Shown: in pieces, positions 15,634-25,264 of the stretch
How positions within the stretch are numbered: the first letter of the stretch is position 1
Layout: each line of letters starts with the position of its first letter
Source: Bacteroidales bacterium UBA4788
GTDB lineage: Bacteria > Bacteroidota > Bacteroidia > Bacteroidales > VadinHA17
NCBI GenBank assembly: GCA_002402965.1
Contig: DHGW01000048.1
Location: forward strand, 1,239 to 48,224
DNA length: 46,986 nt
Direction: 5' to 3'
The notes under the pieces: model-generated
The model's input: the letters and a program-made list of their open reading frames with translations, nothing else
What the model was told of the DNA's origin: nothing
The model's database searches: none
Position numbers and translations under genes: made by a program

Positions 15634-16848
15634 TCAGGAGACGGTCATCTCCTCCCTGATAGCCTCCGCCAGCCTGCGTACACCTTCGAGGGTATCCTTT
15701 TCGCCTGAGTAGGAGAAATTGATCCGCAGGGTATTATGGCCTTCATTGTTGCAGTAAAATACCGCCCCGCAGACGAAGGCAACATTTTTGCGGATGGCCC
15801 TCTCAAGCAGTCTTGCCGCATCCATTGAGGGGGGCAGGGTGACGAAGAGAAACAGCCCGCCGTCAGGCTCCGTCCACTTCACCCCCTCAGGCATCTGTTC
15901 GCGGAAGCATTTCAGCATGTAATCGCGACGCTGACGATAGAGTTCAACGGTCTTTTTCAGGTTGACGTCCAGCAGTCCCTGTTCGATATACCTGGCGGTG
16001 ATCTTCTGAACGAAGGGAGGCGTGCAAAGGTCGGTTGCCTGTTTTGCTGTCACCATCTTGTCAATTATCTCCCTGTGTCCGGTGACCCATGCCAGCCTGA
16101 AACCCGGGGCAAGTATCTTGGAAAAGGTATTCAGCGTCAGCACTCTGCCCCGTGTGTCAAGGGCTGACATCAGCGGTTCGGGAGTTCCGTCAAATCGTAC
16201 ATCACGATAGGGACTGTCTTCAACAATGATGAGGTCATGCCTTTCGGCGATGCGTATGATCTCCAGTCGCCTCGAACGGGGCAGTGTAACCCCTGTGGGA
16301 TTCTGAAAATCAGGAATGATGTATATAAACTTGAGGTTTTTACCATCTTTCCTTAATGTGACGATGGCCTTTTCAAGCAGGTCGGGAATCATTCCGTGGT
16401 CATCGAGCGGTATGCCCTTCATCACTGCGCCGTAGTTTGAGAAAGCATTCAATCCGCCAAGGTAGGATGGCAGTCCGCACAGGACCACATCGCCCCTGTT
16501 GATGAATATCTTGCCGCAAAGGTCCAGGGCCTGCTGTGATCCGGTGGTTATCATGATGTTTTCAATGGTCAGATCCAGTCCGTCCTTTTTATGCCGTTCG
16601 GCAAGGAGGGCACGAAGCTTGTTGTCTCCCTCGGTGGTGCCATACTGGAGGGCGGCCCTGCCTTCCTCCTCAAGCACCTCAGCGGTTACTCTCTTTATGT
16701 CTTCTATCGGGAAGGAGTCGGGGGAGGGGAGCCCGCCCGCGAAGGAGATCATCTCCGGTCTCTGGGTCAGCTTCAGTATCTCCCTTATTGCTGATTTCTT
16801 CATCAGTTGCGATGCATCCGAAAAGAACCTGTCAAATGTATTTGCCAT
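15634..16848 (-). CDS. PLP-dependent aminotransferase, fold type I (LysN-like)
   Basis: The 404-residue fold-type I enzyme has the PLP lysine at Lys244 in NTFSKILAPGFRLAW, FAGGLPSPDSFP near the start, the PDFQNPTGVT motif binding the cofactor ring region, and EDSPYRDVRF with the conserved Asp/Tyr. This set is typical of the 2-aminoadipate aminotransferase (LysN)/MocR-related group but there is no helix-turn-helix domain, so it is an enzyme rather than a regulator. Members accept aromatic, branched or 2-aminoadipate substrates; which one applies here cannot be told. It lies upstream of a glycosyltransferase and downstream of recR, with a 209-base gap without visible genes between it and recR. 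Confidence 0.88.
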   Translation of the reverse strand: MANTFDRFFSDASQLMKKSAIREILKLTQRPEMISFAGGLPSPDSFPIEDIKRVTAEVLEEEGRAALQYGTTEGDNKLRALLAERHKKDGLDLTIENIMITTGSQQALDLCGKIFINRGDVVLCGLPSYLGGLNAFSNYGAVMKGIPLDDHGMIPDLLEKAIVTLRKDGKNLKFIYIIPDFQNPTGVTLPRSRRLEIIRIAERHDLIIVEDSPYRDVRFDGTPEPLMSALDTRGRVLTLNTFSKILAPGFRLAWVTGHREIIDKMVTAKQATDLCTPPFVQKITARYIEQGLLDVNLKKTVELYRQRRDYMLKCFREQMPEGVKWTEPDGGLFLFVTLPPSMDAARLLERAIRKNVAFVCGAVFYCNNEGHNTLRINFSYSGEKDTLEGVRRLAEAIREEMTVS

Positions 16849-17057
16849 GGATCATTGATTTGTATCAAATTAAGCAAGATTTTCAGAATAAAAAAATGAC
16901 AGGGGAAATTATCTGGAAAAAAGGTACATTGACGGTGCAGTCCGGGAGCTGTTCCACGGCAGATTCAAACCGGGTCTCCGGTTCACTGCCGCTTCGGCAC
17001 CGTTAACATGCTCAGTAATGCGAAGGGATTTTGCCATTGACGTGTCTCCGGATTGTA

Positions 17058-17681
17058 TCAGCCCTGTGACGGGAGCGAAAAAACGCGGCGGTTGATTATT
17101 GACTGACCCAGTGTGATCTCATCAGTATACTCCAGGACATCGCCTATGGCCACCCCACGGGCGAGGGTTGTGACGCACACTTCATATCCTGACAGACGCT
17201 TATAGATATAGAAATTAGTGGTGTCACCCTCCATGGTGGTGCTGAGTGCAAGGATTATCTCCTTCACACCGCCGCTGCGCACCCTCTCCTCAAGGTTTGC
17301 AATTGTCAGGTCAGAAGGCCCGATACCGTCGACGGGCGAGATGATTCCTCCGAGCACATGGTAGAGCCCTTTGAACTGTCTTGTGTTCTCGACGGCCATC
17401 ACATCCTGCACATTCTCCACCACACAGATGAGCGAGGTGTCTCTCGACTGATCACTGCATATGTTGCATACGGGAGTGTCGCTGATGCTGTGGCAGAGCG
17501 TGCAGTAGCATACGTCATCCCTCAGTTTGGTGACAGTCTCGCCGAAACGGCGTACTTCAGCGCTGTCGCGCCTGAGGAGATGCATCACCAGCCTGAAGGC
17601 TGTCTTGCGGCCTATTCCGGGGAGCGACGCGAACTCATTCACCGCCTCCTCGAGCAGTCTTGATGGAAAACGTGCTGACAT
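17058..17681 (-). CDS. recR: Recombination mediator RecR
   Basis: RecR works with RecO (and RecF) to load RecA on gapped DNA. The 207-residue length is near the usual 200. It has an N-terminal helix-hairpin-helix (LPGIGRKTAFRLVMHLL), a C4 zinc finger (CYCTLCHSISDTPVCNIC), a Toprim domain (LICVVENVQDVMAVE, then LSTTMEGDTTNFYIY) and the C-terminal GYEVCVTTLARGVAIGDVLE. The ATG at 17681 is preferred; a TTG at 17699 would add six residues but overlaps a -7-like element. No dnaX or YbaB gene, common recR neighbours elsewhere, is adjacent. Confidence 0.95.
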   Translation of the reverse strand: MSARFPSRLLEEAVNEFASLPGIGRKTAFRLVMHLLRRDSAEVRRFGETVTKLRDDVCYCTLCHSISDTPVCNICSDQSRDTSLICVVENVQDVMAVENTRQFKGLYHVLGGIISPVDGIGPSDLTIANLEERVRSGGVKEIILALSTTMEGDTTNFYIYKRLSGYEVCVTTLARGVAIGDVLEYTDEITLGQSIINRRVFSLPSQG

Positions 17682-17696
17682 ATCAGGAGTTTGGGG

Positions 17697-17704
17697 CAAA
17701 AATA
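17697..17704 (-). promoter_or_regulatory. Putative -7 element of recR
   Basis: The minus strand reads TATTTTTG (TAnnTTTG) ending 15 bases before the recR ATG at 17681, implying a leader of about 11 bases. There is no TTG at the standard -33 distance. Confidence 0.35.
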
Positions 17705-17787
17705 ATCCAATATTACCGCAATTCTGACAGGAGCATAATTTTTATCTGCGATCTTTTTACTATCCTTGCACTTACGTTTTAAAAATT

Positions 17788-19257
17788 ATGACACCTACCC
17801 TCATCCTCTCGATCTTCATAGCCTACACACTGCTGCTGTTCGGGGTCACTTTCATTACGGCACGCAAGGCCAACCAACAGTCGTTCTACATCGGAAACAA
17901 AGTATCACCGTGGTATGTGGTTGCCTACGGAATGATAGGAGCCTCCCTGTCCGGAGTTACTTTCATGTCTGTTCCGGGGTGGGTTGGCGAGACACAGTTC
18001 TCCTACATGGTGGTTGCATTCGGATATTTCTTCGGGTACGTGGTTATCGCCCTCGTACTGCTTCCGCTTTATTACAGGCTTAAGCTTACTTCCATATACG
18101 GTTACCTTGAACAGCGGTTTGGTTTCTGGTCCTACAAGACCGGTGCCGGATTCTTCATTCTCTCAAGGGTGCTTGGCGCCTCTCTGCGAATGTTCCTGGT
18201 CATTAATGTTCTGCAGATTTTCGTGTTTGATGCATGGAACGTTCCTTTCTGGGTCAACGTACTGATATTCATTGCACTGATAATTATTTACACTCTGAAG
18301 GGAGGGATCCGCACGATCATCTGGACTGATACTCTCCAGACCACCTTCATGCTGCTGGCAGTGGTGCTTTCAGTATTCTACATAAGCCGGGAGCTTGGGG
18401 CGCCGTTCAGCAAGCTGCTGGGCGACCTTTTTGACAGCGACATGTCGAAGATGGTGATCACCGACTGGAATCATCCCCGTCACTTTATCAAACAGTTTTT
18501 CAGCGGCATGTTCATCACAATTACAATGACGGGTCTTGACCAGGAGATGATGCAAAAAAACCTGAGTATCAGGCGTTTAAAAGACGCTCAGAAGAATATG
18601 TTCACCTTCAGCACCATAAACCTCGTTGTTGTCTTCATGTTCCTCGTGCTGGGAGCATTCCTTGTATACTTTGCAGCTGCTCAGAATGTCACTGTAGCAA
18701 TGACTGACGATCTCTTCCCGACAATCGCATTCAAATACCTGGGCCCGGCAGCGGGAGTGGTATTCCTTGTCGGTCTGATCTCAGCGGCATTTCCAAGCGC
18801 TGACGGGGCTCTGACATCGCTGACAACCTCGTTCAGCATCGACTTCCTGGGACTGGAGAAGAAGACGGAGATGGACAACAGAAAAAAGACCAGGATAAGG
18901 TATTCAGTACACATCTCCTTCGCTATTATTTTCTTTATTTGCATACTGGCATTCAGACAGATGAATGACAGGGCCATCATTGACAAGCTCTTTACGATAG
19001 CCGGCTACACTTACGGGCCGCTGCTCGGGCTTTATGCTTTCGGTCTCTTCACCAAAAGATTCGTCAAAGACACTTATACGCCGTGGATAGCCATCATTTC
19101 ACCTGTGATTTGTTACTTCCTGAGTCACTTTTCAGAAGAGCTTTTCAACGGCTACAGGTTTGGTTTTGAGATGCTGCTGGTAAACGGTTTCCTGACCTAT
19201 ATGGGATTACTTGCATTCAGCAGAAAAAATGGCACAGTGCCTGTCGCTGAAGCCTGA
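17788..19257 (+). CDS. Sodium:solute symporter (SSS family)
   Basis: The 489-residue integral membrane protein has about 13 hydrophobic segments. SSS hallmarks are visible: the N-terminal LFGVTFITARKANQQSFYIG with GNKVSPWYVVAYGMIGASLS, the YTLKGGIRTIIWTDTLQ segment after TM5, and SAAFPSADGALTSLTTSFS in the TM8 sodium-site region. It imports a solute using the sodium gradient across the inner membrane; the solute (sugar, amino acid, sialic acid or pantothenate in other members) cannot be predicted. It stands alone, with recR diverging upstream and a convergent gene pair downstream. Confidence 0.92.
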   Translation: MTPTLILSIFIAYTLLLFGVTFITARKANQQSFYIGNKVSPWYVVAYGMIGASLSGVTFMSVPGWVGETQFSYMVVAFGYFFGYVVIALVLLPLYYRLKLTSIYGYLEQRFGFWSYKTGAGFFILSRVLGASLRMFLVINVLQIFVFDAWNVPFWVNVLIFIALIIIYTLKGGIRTIIWTDTLQTTFMLLAVVLSVFYISRELGAPFSKLLGDLFDSDMSKMVITDWNHPRHFIKQFFSGMFITITMTGLDQEMMQKNLSIRRLKDAQKNMFTFSTINLVVVFMFLVLGAFLVYFAAAQNVTVAMTDDLFPTIAFKYLGPAAGVVFLVGLISAAFPSADGALTSLTTSFSIDFLGLEKKTEMDNRKKTRIRYSVHISFAIIFFICILAFRQMNDRAIIDKLFTIAGYTYGPLLGLYAFGLFTKRFVKDTYTPWIAIISPVICYFLSHFSEELFNGYRFGFEMLLVNGFLTYMGLLAFSRKNGTVPVAEA

Positions 19258-19307
19258 CAGCCGGATGGGGTTAAAACCTGGCTGGAAAGTCTTTAGGCCG
19301 GTTGGGT

Positions 19308-20093
19308 CTAGAGTCTTCCAGGAAAGCGTGATGTGCCTGATACGTTGCCGGTACTGGTCTGTTCTCTTCCTTCTCCTTCTGTCTCACCTTCCTCATCCTC
19401 ATCCGATTGCCGTGTTTTGGGTTTGACGTAAACTTTAATCTTTTTATACGGGATCGAGAAGGATATATAATACTCTGCCCCGGTGGTCATCCCCGATGTG
19501 CCTGCTCCGTATCCGGGCATCCATACGGGTTTAAGATCCTTTCCTGCCCCGGCACTGATCAGCAGTCGCATGTAAAGATTCCATCCGATTGTCACTCCCC
19601 TGAATAATTCCGTACGCACGCCAGGTGTGATTTCGAGGAAATGTCCCGTATGCCGTCCTGCCGGAATTGAAGACTCTCCTGCGCCCCATTCGTTAGTGTA
19701 TCTGATCATCGAGGCTTCTTCGCTGTAGAAGCTAAGACCGTATCTCAGGCCGATGCCGGCATAGTACTTTCCCTGCGAGACATTGGCCTTGATGAAGTTG
19801 TAGTCGGTTCCGGCAGTGAAGCTGAGGCCACGGCTCCTGAAATCGTATATCACCTCCGATGCGCTGAAGGAGGAATACCTTATTCCTGCCGTAACCGCCA
19901 GGGATGAGTTTATATCAGCCGATGCAAGCACACCGTAGCTGGTCAGGTCCCTGCCCGTCAGTTTCATTACAGGGCCGGATAAGTCGAAACCTGCCCTTAC
20001 ATGAAGCGGGACTGTAACCGTATCCTGTGACAGAACGGCAGGGGACCCGAGCAAAAGGAGGCTAATAAAAAAGATGCAGGTTCGTTTCGCCAT
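19308..20093 (-). CDS. Exported beta-rich protein, DUF6048-like
   Basis: The 261-residue protein starts with a signal peptide (MAKRTCIFFISLLLLGSP, ending near VLSQ). The rest alternates short amphipathic strands (LAVTAGIRYSSFSAS, YYAGIGLRYGLSFYS, FLEITPGVRTEL), as in a small outer-membrane barrel, and ends in a charged, Glu-rich tail. I believe this is the family called DUF6048, found next to DUF6452 in Bacteroidales, but that identification is by memory of the pattern, not a search. Function is unknown. It overlaps the upstream lipoprotein gene by 32 bases. Confidence 0.7.
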   Translation of the reverse strand: MAKRTCIFFISLLLLGSPAVLSQDTVTVPLHVRAGFDLSGPVMKLTGRDLTSYGVLASADINSSLAVTAGIRYSSFSASEVIYDFRSRGLSFTAGTDYNFIKANVSQGKYYAGIGLRYGLSFYSEEASMIRYTNEWGAGESSIPAGRHTGHFLEITPGVRTELFRGVTIGWNLYMRLLISAGAGKDLKPVWMPGYGAGTSGMTTGAEYYISFSIPYKKIKVYVKPKTRQSDEDEEGETEGEGREQTSTGNVSGTSRFPGRL

Positions 20094-20529
20094 TAAGATT
20101 CACGTTATTATTGTCTATAATAAGTGTGTCAATTATGTGGTGTGTTGTCATCAGTCCCGTGATATCGCTTACCAGAGTATATCCGCACTCCGGCGAGACC
20201 AGGTGGGGGTGCCGGTTGTACCATATGACGGCAGTGTCAGTCACACCGTTGAGGGTGATGATGAAGGCTGACTCGTCGTTGGCTGCATCAAGCGGTACTG
20301 AGAAAAAGGATGTCCCCCTTGCGTCAACGAATTTCAGTGTGTCAGCAGCCCTGTAGGTATAAACCCTCAGCGAGTCCGCTTTGGCTGTCTCACCTGTGCC
20401 GCTGACGAGCAGCAGGGTATTCATCATGGGGTCGGTCTCCTCGTAACAGGGTTGCACCGAACAGGATGGCAGGCTTATGATCAGCGCCACCAGGGCGGCG
20501 AGGAGTGGTATGGCAGGGTACCTTATCAT
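20062..20529 (-). CDS. Lipoprotein, DUF6452-like
   Basis: From the ATG at 20529 the protein has 155 residues: a lipoprotein signal (MIRYPAIPLLAALVALIISL, then PSC with the acylated Cys), then SVQPCYEETDPMMN and a beta-rich domain containing FIITLNGVTDTAVIWYN, HPHLVSPECGY and a short C-terminus. This resembles the DUF6452 family; function unknown. An upstream ATG at 20571 is possible, but 20529 gives the standard signal and lies 10 bases after a -7 element. Its 3' end overlaps the DUF6048-like gene, so the two are translated from one mRNA and probably act together in the envelope. Confidence 0.7.
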   Translation of the reverse strand: MIRYPAIPLLAALVALIISLPSCSVQPCYEETDPMMNTLLLVSGTGETAKADSLRVYTYRAADTLKFVDARGTSFFSVPLDAANDESAFIITLNGVTDTAVIWYNRHPHLVSPECGYTLVSDITGLMTTHHIIDTLIIDNNNVNLNGETNLHLFY

Positions 20530-20538
20530 GACGGATGA

Positions 20539-20546
20539 CAAAGGTA
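20539..20546 (-). promoter_or_regulatory. Putative -7 element of the DUF6452/DUF6048-like pair
   Basis: The minus strand reads TACCTTTG, matching TAnnTTTG, 9 bases before the ATG at 20529. It supports that start over the one at 20571 and implies a very short leader. No -33 TTG is seen at standard distance. Confidence 0.4.
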
Positions 20547-20609
20547 TAAAAATAATCAGGAGGTTATGCACGGCATGCCGTACCCTCCATAAAGTGGGAC
20601 GCGGACAGG

Positions 20610-22463
20610 TCAGAACTTCGGAAGGTTTTTCAAAATGCCGCTGACACCGTTGCGGATTACTCCAACGACCTTGTCTACCATATTTCCTTTCTCCCTTACG
20701 GAGTAGATCTCATTGATAACATGATTGTACCGCTGGATCAGAATATTTCTCCTTAGTTTGAGGGTGGGGGAGAGCTCTCCCGTCTGGGGAGTCCACTCCT
20801 CGGTCACGAGCCTGAACCGCTTGATCTGCTCGAATTCGCCGAGATTCCTGTTCACTTCACGCACCTCACGGGCGAAGCGTTCAATAACCTCCGGAATCTC
20901 GATCAGGTCACCATTGTCCCGGTACTGAATCCTGTGCATGGAACACCAGTCGTGCAGGAAGGTAAAGTTTGGCGAGATCAGGGCGCTGGCAAACTTCTCA
21001 TTTTCACCGATGACCATCGACTGTTCGATGAAGATTGACTCTTTCAGCTTGTTTTCGATCACCTGCGGCGAGATGTATTTGCCGGCCGAGAGCTTGAACA
21101 TCTCTTTTTTACGGTCGGTGATCCTGAGGAACCTGCCATCTTCAATCCTTCCGATATCTCCCGTGTGGAACCATCCGTCTGCATCAATCACCTGCGCAGT
21201 CATGTCAGGTTCCTTGTAGTAACCCATCATGATATTGGGACCCTTGCACAGTATCTCACCGTCGTCATCTATCTTCACCTGCACTCCGTCGAGGATCGGT
21301 CCTACCGTTTCAAACCTTATATCCGGGATACGCATTGGATTTACGGCTATCACCGGTGATGTTTCAGTAAGGCCGTATCCCTGGAGTACGGGTATTCCGG
21401 CAGCCCAGAAGATGCGCTCGAGCCGCGACTGCAGGGCGGCACCGCCAGAGACCAGCACGCGCAGCTCGCCGCCAAGCGCTTCCTTCCACTTGTTAAAGAC
21501 CAGCTTGCGGGCGATGCCAAGCCGGAACCTGTAAAACCTGGTGTTGCCGGTGAGCCTGAACCTGAGGCCCAGAAACACTGCCCAGAAGAATATCTGCTTG
21601 CTGAGCCACGGCAGGTTCTTGCCCTTGTTGATTATGTTGTCATAGATCTTTTCCAGGAGTCTGGGTACGGTGTTAGCGATGTGGGGTCTGATCTCCCGCA
21701 TCGTTTCTGCTATGATGCCCATATTCTCGAGGTAGTAGATGCTTGTTCCCTTGTACTGAAAGTGGTAGTTCATCATACGCTCGTAAACATGGCAGAGGGG
21801 CAGGAAACTCAGCGCCCTGTACCCCAATCCGAATTCATGAGCTTTGCTGGTGGCTATAGCATTGGTGACCAGATTATTATGAGAAAGCATGACCCCTTTG
21901 GGGTTGCCTGTGGTACCTGAAGTGTAGATGATGGTGACCAGGTCGGATGGTTTGATGGAATCCCTTATCGCTGTCAGCTCTGGCATAAACCTGCCCAGGT
22001 TCTTCCTGCCTTCTTCAATGATCTCCTCAAAAGCGGTCAGGCCGTTTACAGGATCAAATGAATAGAGAGCCTTAATGGCGGGGATGGCTGATGCCACCGG
22101 CGAGATCTTGTTGTATATCTGTTTGTTGCCTACGATCACCGCCTTTACTTCGGAGTGGTTGAGAATGAATGAGTACTCTTCGTGGCCTATTGTAGGATAG
22201 ACCGGTACGTGGATCATGCCAGCCTGAGCCAGGCCGTGATCAACCATATTCCACTCGGCTTTGTTGGGGGTGATTGTAGCGATGTGATCACCCTTCCTGT
22301 AACCGAGTGACATCATCCCGCAGGAGAAAAGGTCGGTAAGTTCCCTTACTGCTTCGGTGGAGTAGGTCACCCAACCGTTGCCAAACTTGCCGCCAAACAT
22401 AACCTCACGGGGATAGACCTTACACCCAAGGTCTACCAGGTCAAAGGTTCTGGTAACTTCCAT
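20610..22463 (-). CDS. fadD: Long-chain fatty acid--CoA ligase (AMP-forming)
   Basis: From the ATG at 22463 the enzyme has 617 residues. It adenylates a fatty acid with ATP and transfers it to CoA. The AMP-binding motif IIYTSGTTGNPKG spans residues 178-190, followed by LPLCHVYERM, the GYGLTETSP motif, GWFHTGDIG and the catalytic-lysine end (KLSAGKYISPQVIE). The pattern, with a linker insertion giving about 600 residues, is that of Bacteroidota long-chain acyl-CoA synthetases (FAA1-like). An in-frame ATG at 22535 would add 24 residues unlike the family; the later start also fits the promoter. Monocistronic. Confidence 0.92.
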   Translation of the reverse strand: MEVTRTFDLVDLGCKVYPREVMFGGKFGNGWVTYSTEAVRELTDLFSCGMMSLGYRKGDHIATITPNKAEWNMVDHGLAQAGMIHVPVYPTIGHEEYSFILNHSEVKAVIVGNKQIYNKISPVASAIPAIKALYSFDPVNGLTAFEEIIEEGRKNLGRFMPELTAIRDSIKPSDLVTIIYTSGTTGNPKGVMLSHNNLVTNAIATSKAHEFGLGYRALSFLPLCHVYERMMNYHFQYKGTSIYYLENMGIIAETMREIRPHIANTVPRLLEKIYDNIINKGKNLPWLSKQIFFWAVFLGLRFRLTGNTRFYRFRLGIARKLVFNKWKEALGGELRVLVSGGAALQSRLERIFWAAGIPVLQGYGLTETSPVIAVNPMRIPDIRFETVGPILDGVQVKIDDDGEILCKGPNIMMGYYKEPDMTAQVIDADGWFHTGDIGRIEDGRFLRITDRKKEMFKLSAGKYISPQVIENKLKESIFIEQSMVIGENEKFASALISPNFTFLHDWCSMHRIQYRDNGDLIEIPEVIERFAREVREVNRNLGEFEQIKRFRLVTEEWTPQTGELSPTLKLRRNILIQRYNHVINEIYSVREKGNMVDKVVGVIRNGVSGILKNLPKF

Positions 22464-22488
22464 TAAAAGAGTCTTTGGATTAGCGCTA

Positions 22489-22520
22489 CAAGAATATAAA
22501 TTTCGAACAATAAAAACAAA
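22489..22520 (-). promoter_or_regulatory. Promoter of the acyl-CoA ligase gene
   Basis: On the minus strand TTTG (22517-22520) and TATTCTTG (22489-22496) are 20 nt apart. The -7 box has one mismatch to TAnnTTTG. Transcription would start about 20 bases before the ATG at 22463. Confidence 0.45.
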
Positions 22521-22621
22521 TATGTGAACAGTCAATTTAACGACTGGCTAAATAATTGATATGTAGTGCCTTAAATATTTGGCCGTTTCGGTTTGGTTTC
22601 GAATGGCAGGCAAATGATCTT

Positions 22622-25258
22622 CTACAGTACCTTTTTTACCATGGCAATGGCTTTCGCAACTGCCTCAGGGAGTCCCTCGGGCCTTTTGCCGCCGGCGGTT
22701 GCCAGGAAGGGCTGTCCGCCGCCACCGCCATTGATTTCCGCTGCCGTGGCCTTGATGATCTCAACGGCATTGAGGCCGGTTTCCCCGGCTGTCTTGTCTC
22801 CCAGTCCGATTACAAGCGAGGCCTTGCCGTCGTACTCGGATCCGATTATTATAATGCTGTTGCCGTCTGACAGTCTTAACTGGTGAGCGATATTCTTCAG
22901 CGTATCGGCCTGTGTCTTGTCCAGTATGCCAGAATAGATCCGGCAGGCACCTGCTGTCTCAGCCTTTGAGGCCAGTTCATTCCGGGCTGTTGTCGCTGCT
23001 GCCAGCTGCATCTTCTCTAAGGTGCCTTTCAGAGCGGTGTTATCAGCCATCAGCCTGGTAATGTTGGCCACCGGATTACCTGTGCTTTTGAGCATGGTTG
23101 TGATCTCGTTGAGCACCAAAAGCTTTTCATTGATGTAATTGACGGCCTGTCTTCCTGTCACTGCCTCTATCCTCCTGACACCGGCTGCCACCGCTCCCTC
23201 GGATACGATCTTGAAGAGCCCGATGCGGGAGGTATGGTCAACGTGCGTTCCGCCACACAGCTCCACAGAGTCGCCGAAGGTGACCACCCTCACCTTTTCA
23301 CCGTACTTTTCGCCGAAAAGAGCCATTGCACCCATGCTGAGCGCCTCCTTAATCGGAGTGTCATCATGCACTTCTGAAGCGATATTGCTCATTATCATGT
23401 CATTGACCTTCTGCTCGACGACTGCAAGCTCTTCGGGGGTTACCTGCCGGAAGTGGCTGAAGTCGAACCTGAGTCTTTCCGGTGTGACAAGTGATCCCTT
23501 TTGCTCAACATGTTTTCCCAGCACCTCGCGCAGTGCAAGGTGCATGAGATGGGTCGCCGTGTGGTTGTTGGCGGTATCCTGCCTGGCAGTGGCATCAACA
23601 ACGGCCCTGAAGAGAGCTGAAGGATCGGAAGGAACAGCCATGGCAATATGTATTATAAGGTTGTTTTCTCTGATGGTGTCAGTGATCATGATTTTCCCGC
23701 CGCTGCCTTCAATATAACCCTTGTCTCCTGTCTGGCCGCCAGACTCAGCATAGAAGGGTGTTTTGTCAAACACAAGATGAACAACTTCGCGGCCGCGTGA
23801 AGTGACACGCCTGTACCGGGCAATCCTGACACTCTCTTCAGTGTGGTCATAGCCTGTGAAGATTGTGCTGTCAGTATCGTGGATTACCACCCAGTCGCCT
23901 GCCGTCACGGCTGCATCATCCCGGGACCGCTCTTTCTGTGCGTTGAGCTCCTTTCTGAATTCCTCTTCATCGAGGGTCATGTTGTTCTCCCTCAGGATGA
24001 GTTGTGTCAGGTCGACGGGAAAGCCGTATGTGTCGAACAGTTCAAAGGCATCGCTGCCCGGGAAGATGGTTTTCCCTTCCTGCCTGAGCGCTTCTACCTT
24101 CCGTTCAATCATCCTGAGTCCCTTGCCGAGTGTCTTGAGGAATGCCTGTTCCTCTTCATGGATCACCTTCGCTATCAGTTCCTGCTGGGCGGTGAGCTCG
24201 GGATAGTGTTCTCCCATCGTCTCCACCAGGGAGGGGACAAGTTTATGAATGAACGGCCCGTTCATGCTGAGAGAAGTGTAGCCGTACCTGACGGCACGAC
24301 GCAGTATTCTCCTGATGACATAACCGGCTCTGTTGTTCGACGGTAGTTGTCCGTCGGCGACTGAGAATGCAACGGTGCGAAGGTGATCGGCAATGACCCT
24401 GTGGGCTACGTCCCATTCGTTCTTTACTCCGTAAGGTTTGCCTGTCACCTCGGCTGATGCAGCCAGAAGAGGCTGGAAGACATCTGTATCGTAATTCGAC
24501 TGTTTGTTCTGTATTACCATGCAGAGGCGTTCGAAGCCCATACCGGTATCAACGTGCTTGTCAGGAAGCAGTTCCAGTTCCCCGCCTGCCCTGCGGTTAT
24601 ACTGGATGAAGACCAGGTTCCATATTTCGATCACCAGCGGATGGCCACTGTTAACCAGCAGATGGCCCGGGGTGGCAGCCCTCTCGCTTTCTGACCTGAT
24701 GTCAACGTGTATCTCCGAGCAGGGTCCGCAGGGACCCGTCTCGCCCATCTCCCAGAAGTTGTCCTTCTTGGATCCGTCGATTATGTGGTTTTCATGGTTG
24801 GCGAAGCATCTCATCCAGTGTGATGCAGCCTCTTCGTCGCGAGGAACATCCTCCACTGCGTCGCCTTCAAACACAGTGGCGTAGATCCGCTCTGCTGGAA
24901 TGCCGAGCCGGCCCGTGAGAAACTCCCATGCCCATTCTATCGCCTCCTTCTTGAAATAGTCGCCGAACGACCAGTTGCCGAGCATCTCGAACATCGTATG
25001 GTGGTAAGTGTCGAGTCCCACCTCCTCGAGGTCGTTGTGCTTGCCCGACACACGCAGACACTTCTGCGAGTTGGCAATTCTTTTGTATTTTGCCGGCTGG
25101 TTGCCGAGAAATATATCCTTGAACTGATTCATCCCCGCGTTGGTGAACATAAGCGTGGGGTCATTCTTGATGACCATTGGTGCCGACGGCACTATTTTGT
25201 GGTCCTTTGAACTGAAAAATCGGAGGAATTCCTCCCTGATATCGTTAGCCTTCATCAT
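22622..25258 (-). CDS. alaS: Alanine--tRNA ligase
   Basis: The 878-residue enzyme charges tRNA-Ala. It has the class II catalytic core (PTLMFTNAGMNQFKDIFLG, ARSG-type WSFGDYFKKEAIEWA, HVDTGMGFERL), the editing domain with zinc ligands His566 and His570 (HTATH) and Cys668 and His672 (CGGTH), and the C-Ala domain at the end (GGGGGQPFLATAGGK). Length and motif order are normal. Two consecutive ATGs (25258, 25255) offer the start. A 7-bp inverted repeat lies directly upstream and may affect its expression. The gene diverges from the first M23 peptidase. Confidence 0.97.
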   Translation of the reverse strand: MMKANDIREEFLRFFSSKDHKIVPSAPMVIKNDPTLMFTNAGMNQFKDIFLGNQPAKYKRIANSQKCLRVSGKHNDLEEVGLDTYHHTMFEMLGNWSFGDYFKKEAIEWAWEFLTGRLGIPAERIYATVFEGDAVEDVPRDEEAASHWMRCFANHENHIIDGSKKDNFWEMGETGPCGPCSEIHVDIRSESERAATPGHLLVNSGHPLVIEIWNLVFIQYNRRAGGELELLPDKHVDTGMGFERLCMVIQNKQSNYDTDVFQPLLAASAEVTGKPYGVKNEWDVAHRVIADHLRTVAFSVADGQLPSNNRAGYVIRRILRRAVRYGYTSLSMNGPFIHKLVPSLVETMGEHYPELTAQQELIAKVIHEEEQAFLKTLGKGLRMIERKVEALRQEGKTIFPGSDAFELFDTYGFPVDLTQLILRENNMTLDEEEFRKELNAQKERSRDDAAVTAGDWVVIHDTDSTIFTGYDHTEESVRIARYRRVTSRGREVVHLVFDKTPFYAESGGQTGDKGYIEGSGGKIMITDTIRENNLIIHIAMAVPSDPSALFRAVVDATARQDTANNHTATHLMHLALREVLGKHVEQKGSLVTPERLRFDFSHFRQVTPEELAVVEQKVNDMIMSNIASEVHDDTPIKEALSMGAMALFGEKYGEKVRVVTFGDSVELCGGTHVDHTSRIGLFKIVSEGAVAAGVRRIEAVTGRQAVNYINEKLLVLNEITTMLKSTGNPVANITRLMADNTALKGTLEKMQLAAATTARNELASKAETAGACRIYSGILDKTQADTLKNIAHQLRLSDGNSIIIIGSEYDGKASLVIGLGDKTAGETGLNAVEIIKATAAEINGGGGGQPFLATAGGKRPEGLPEAVAKAIAMVKKVL

Positions 25259-25264
25259 AAACTC

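Noticed and set aside
15634..16848. MocR-type regulator
   Set aside because: The aminotransferase domain starts at the N-terminus and no winged helix is present.
22464..22535. 24-residue N-terminal extension of the acyl-CoA ligase
   Set aside because: It would include the promoter-like boxes at 22489-22520 and is unlike family N-termini.
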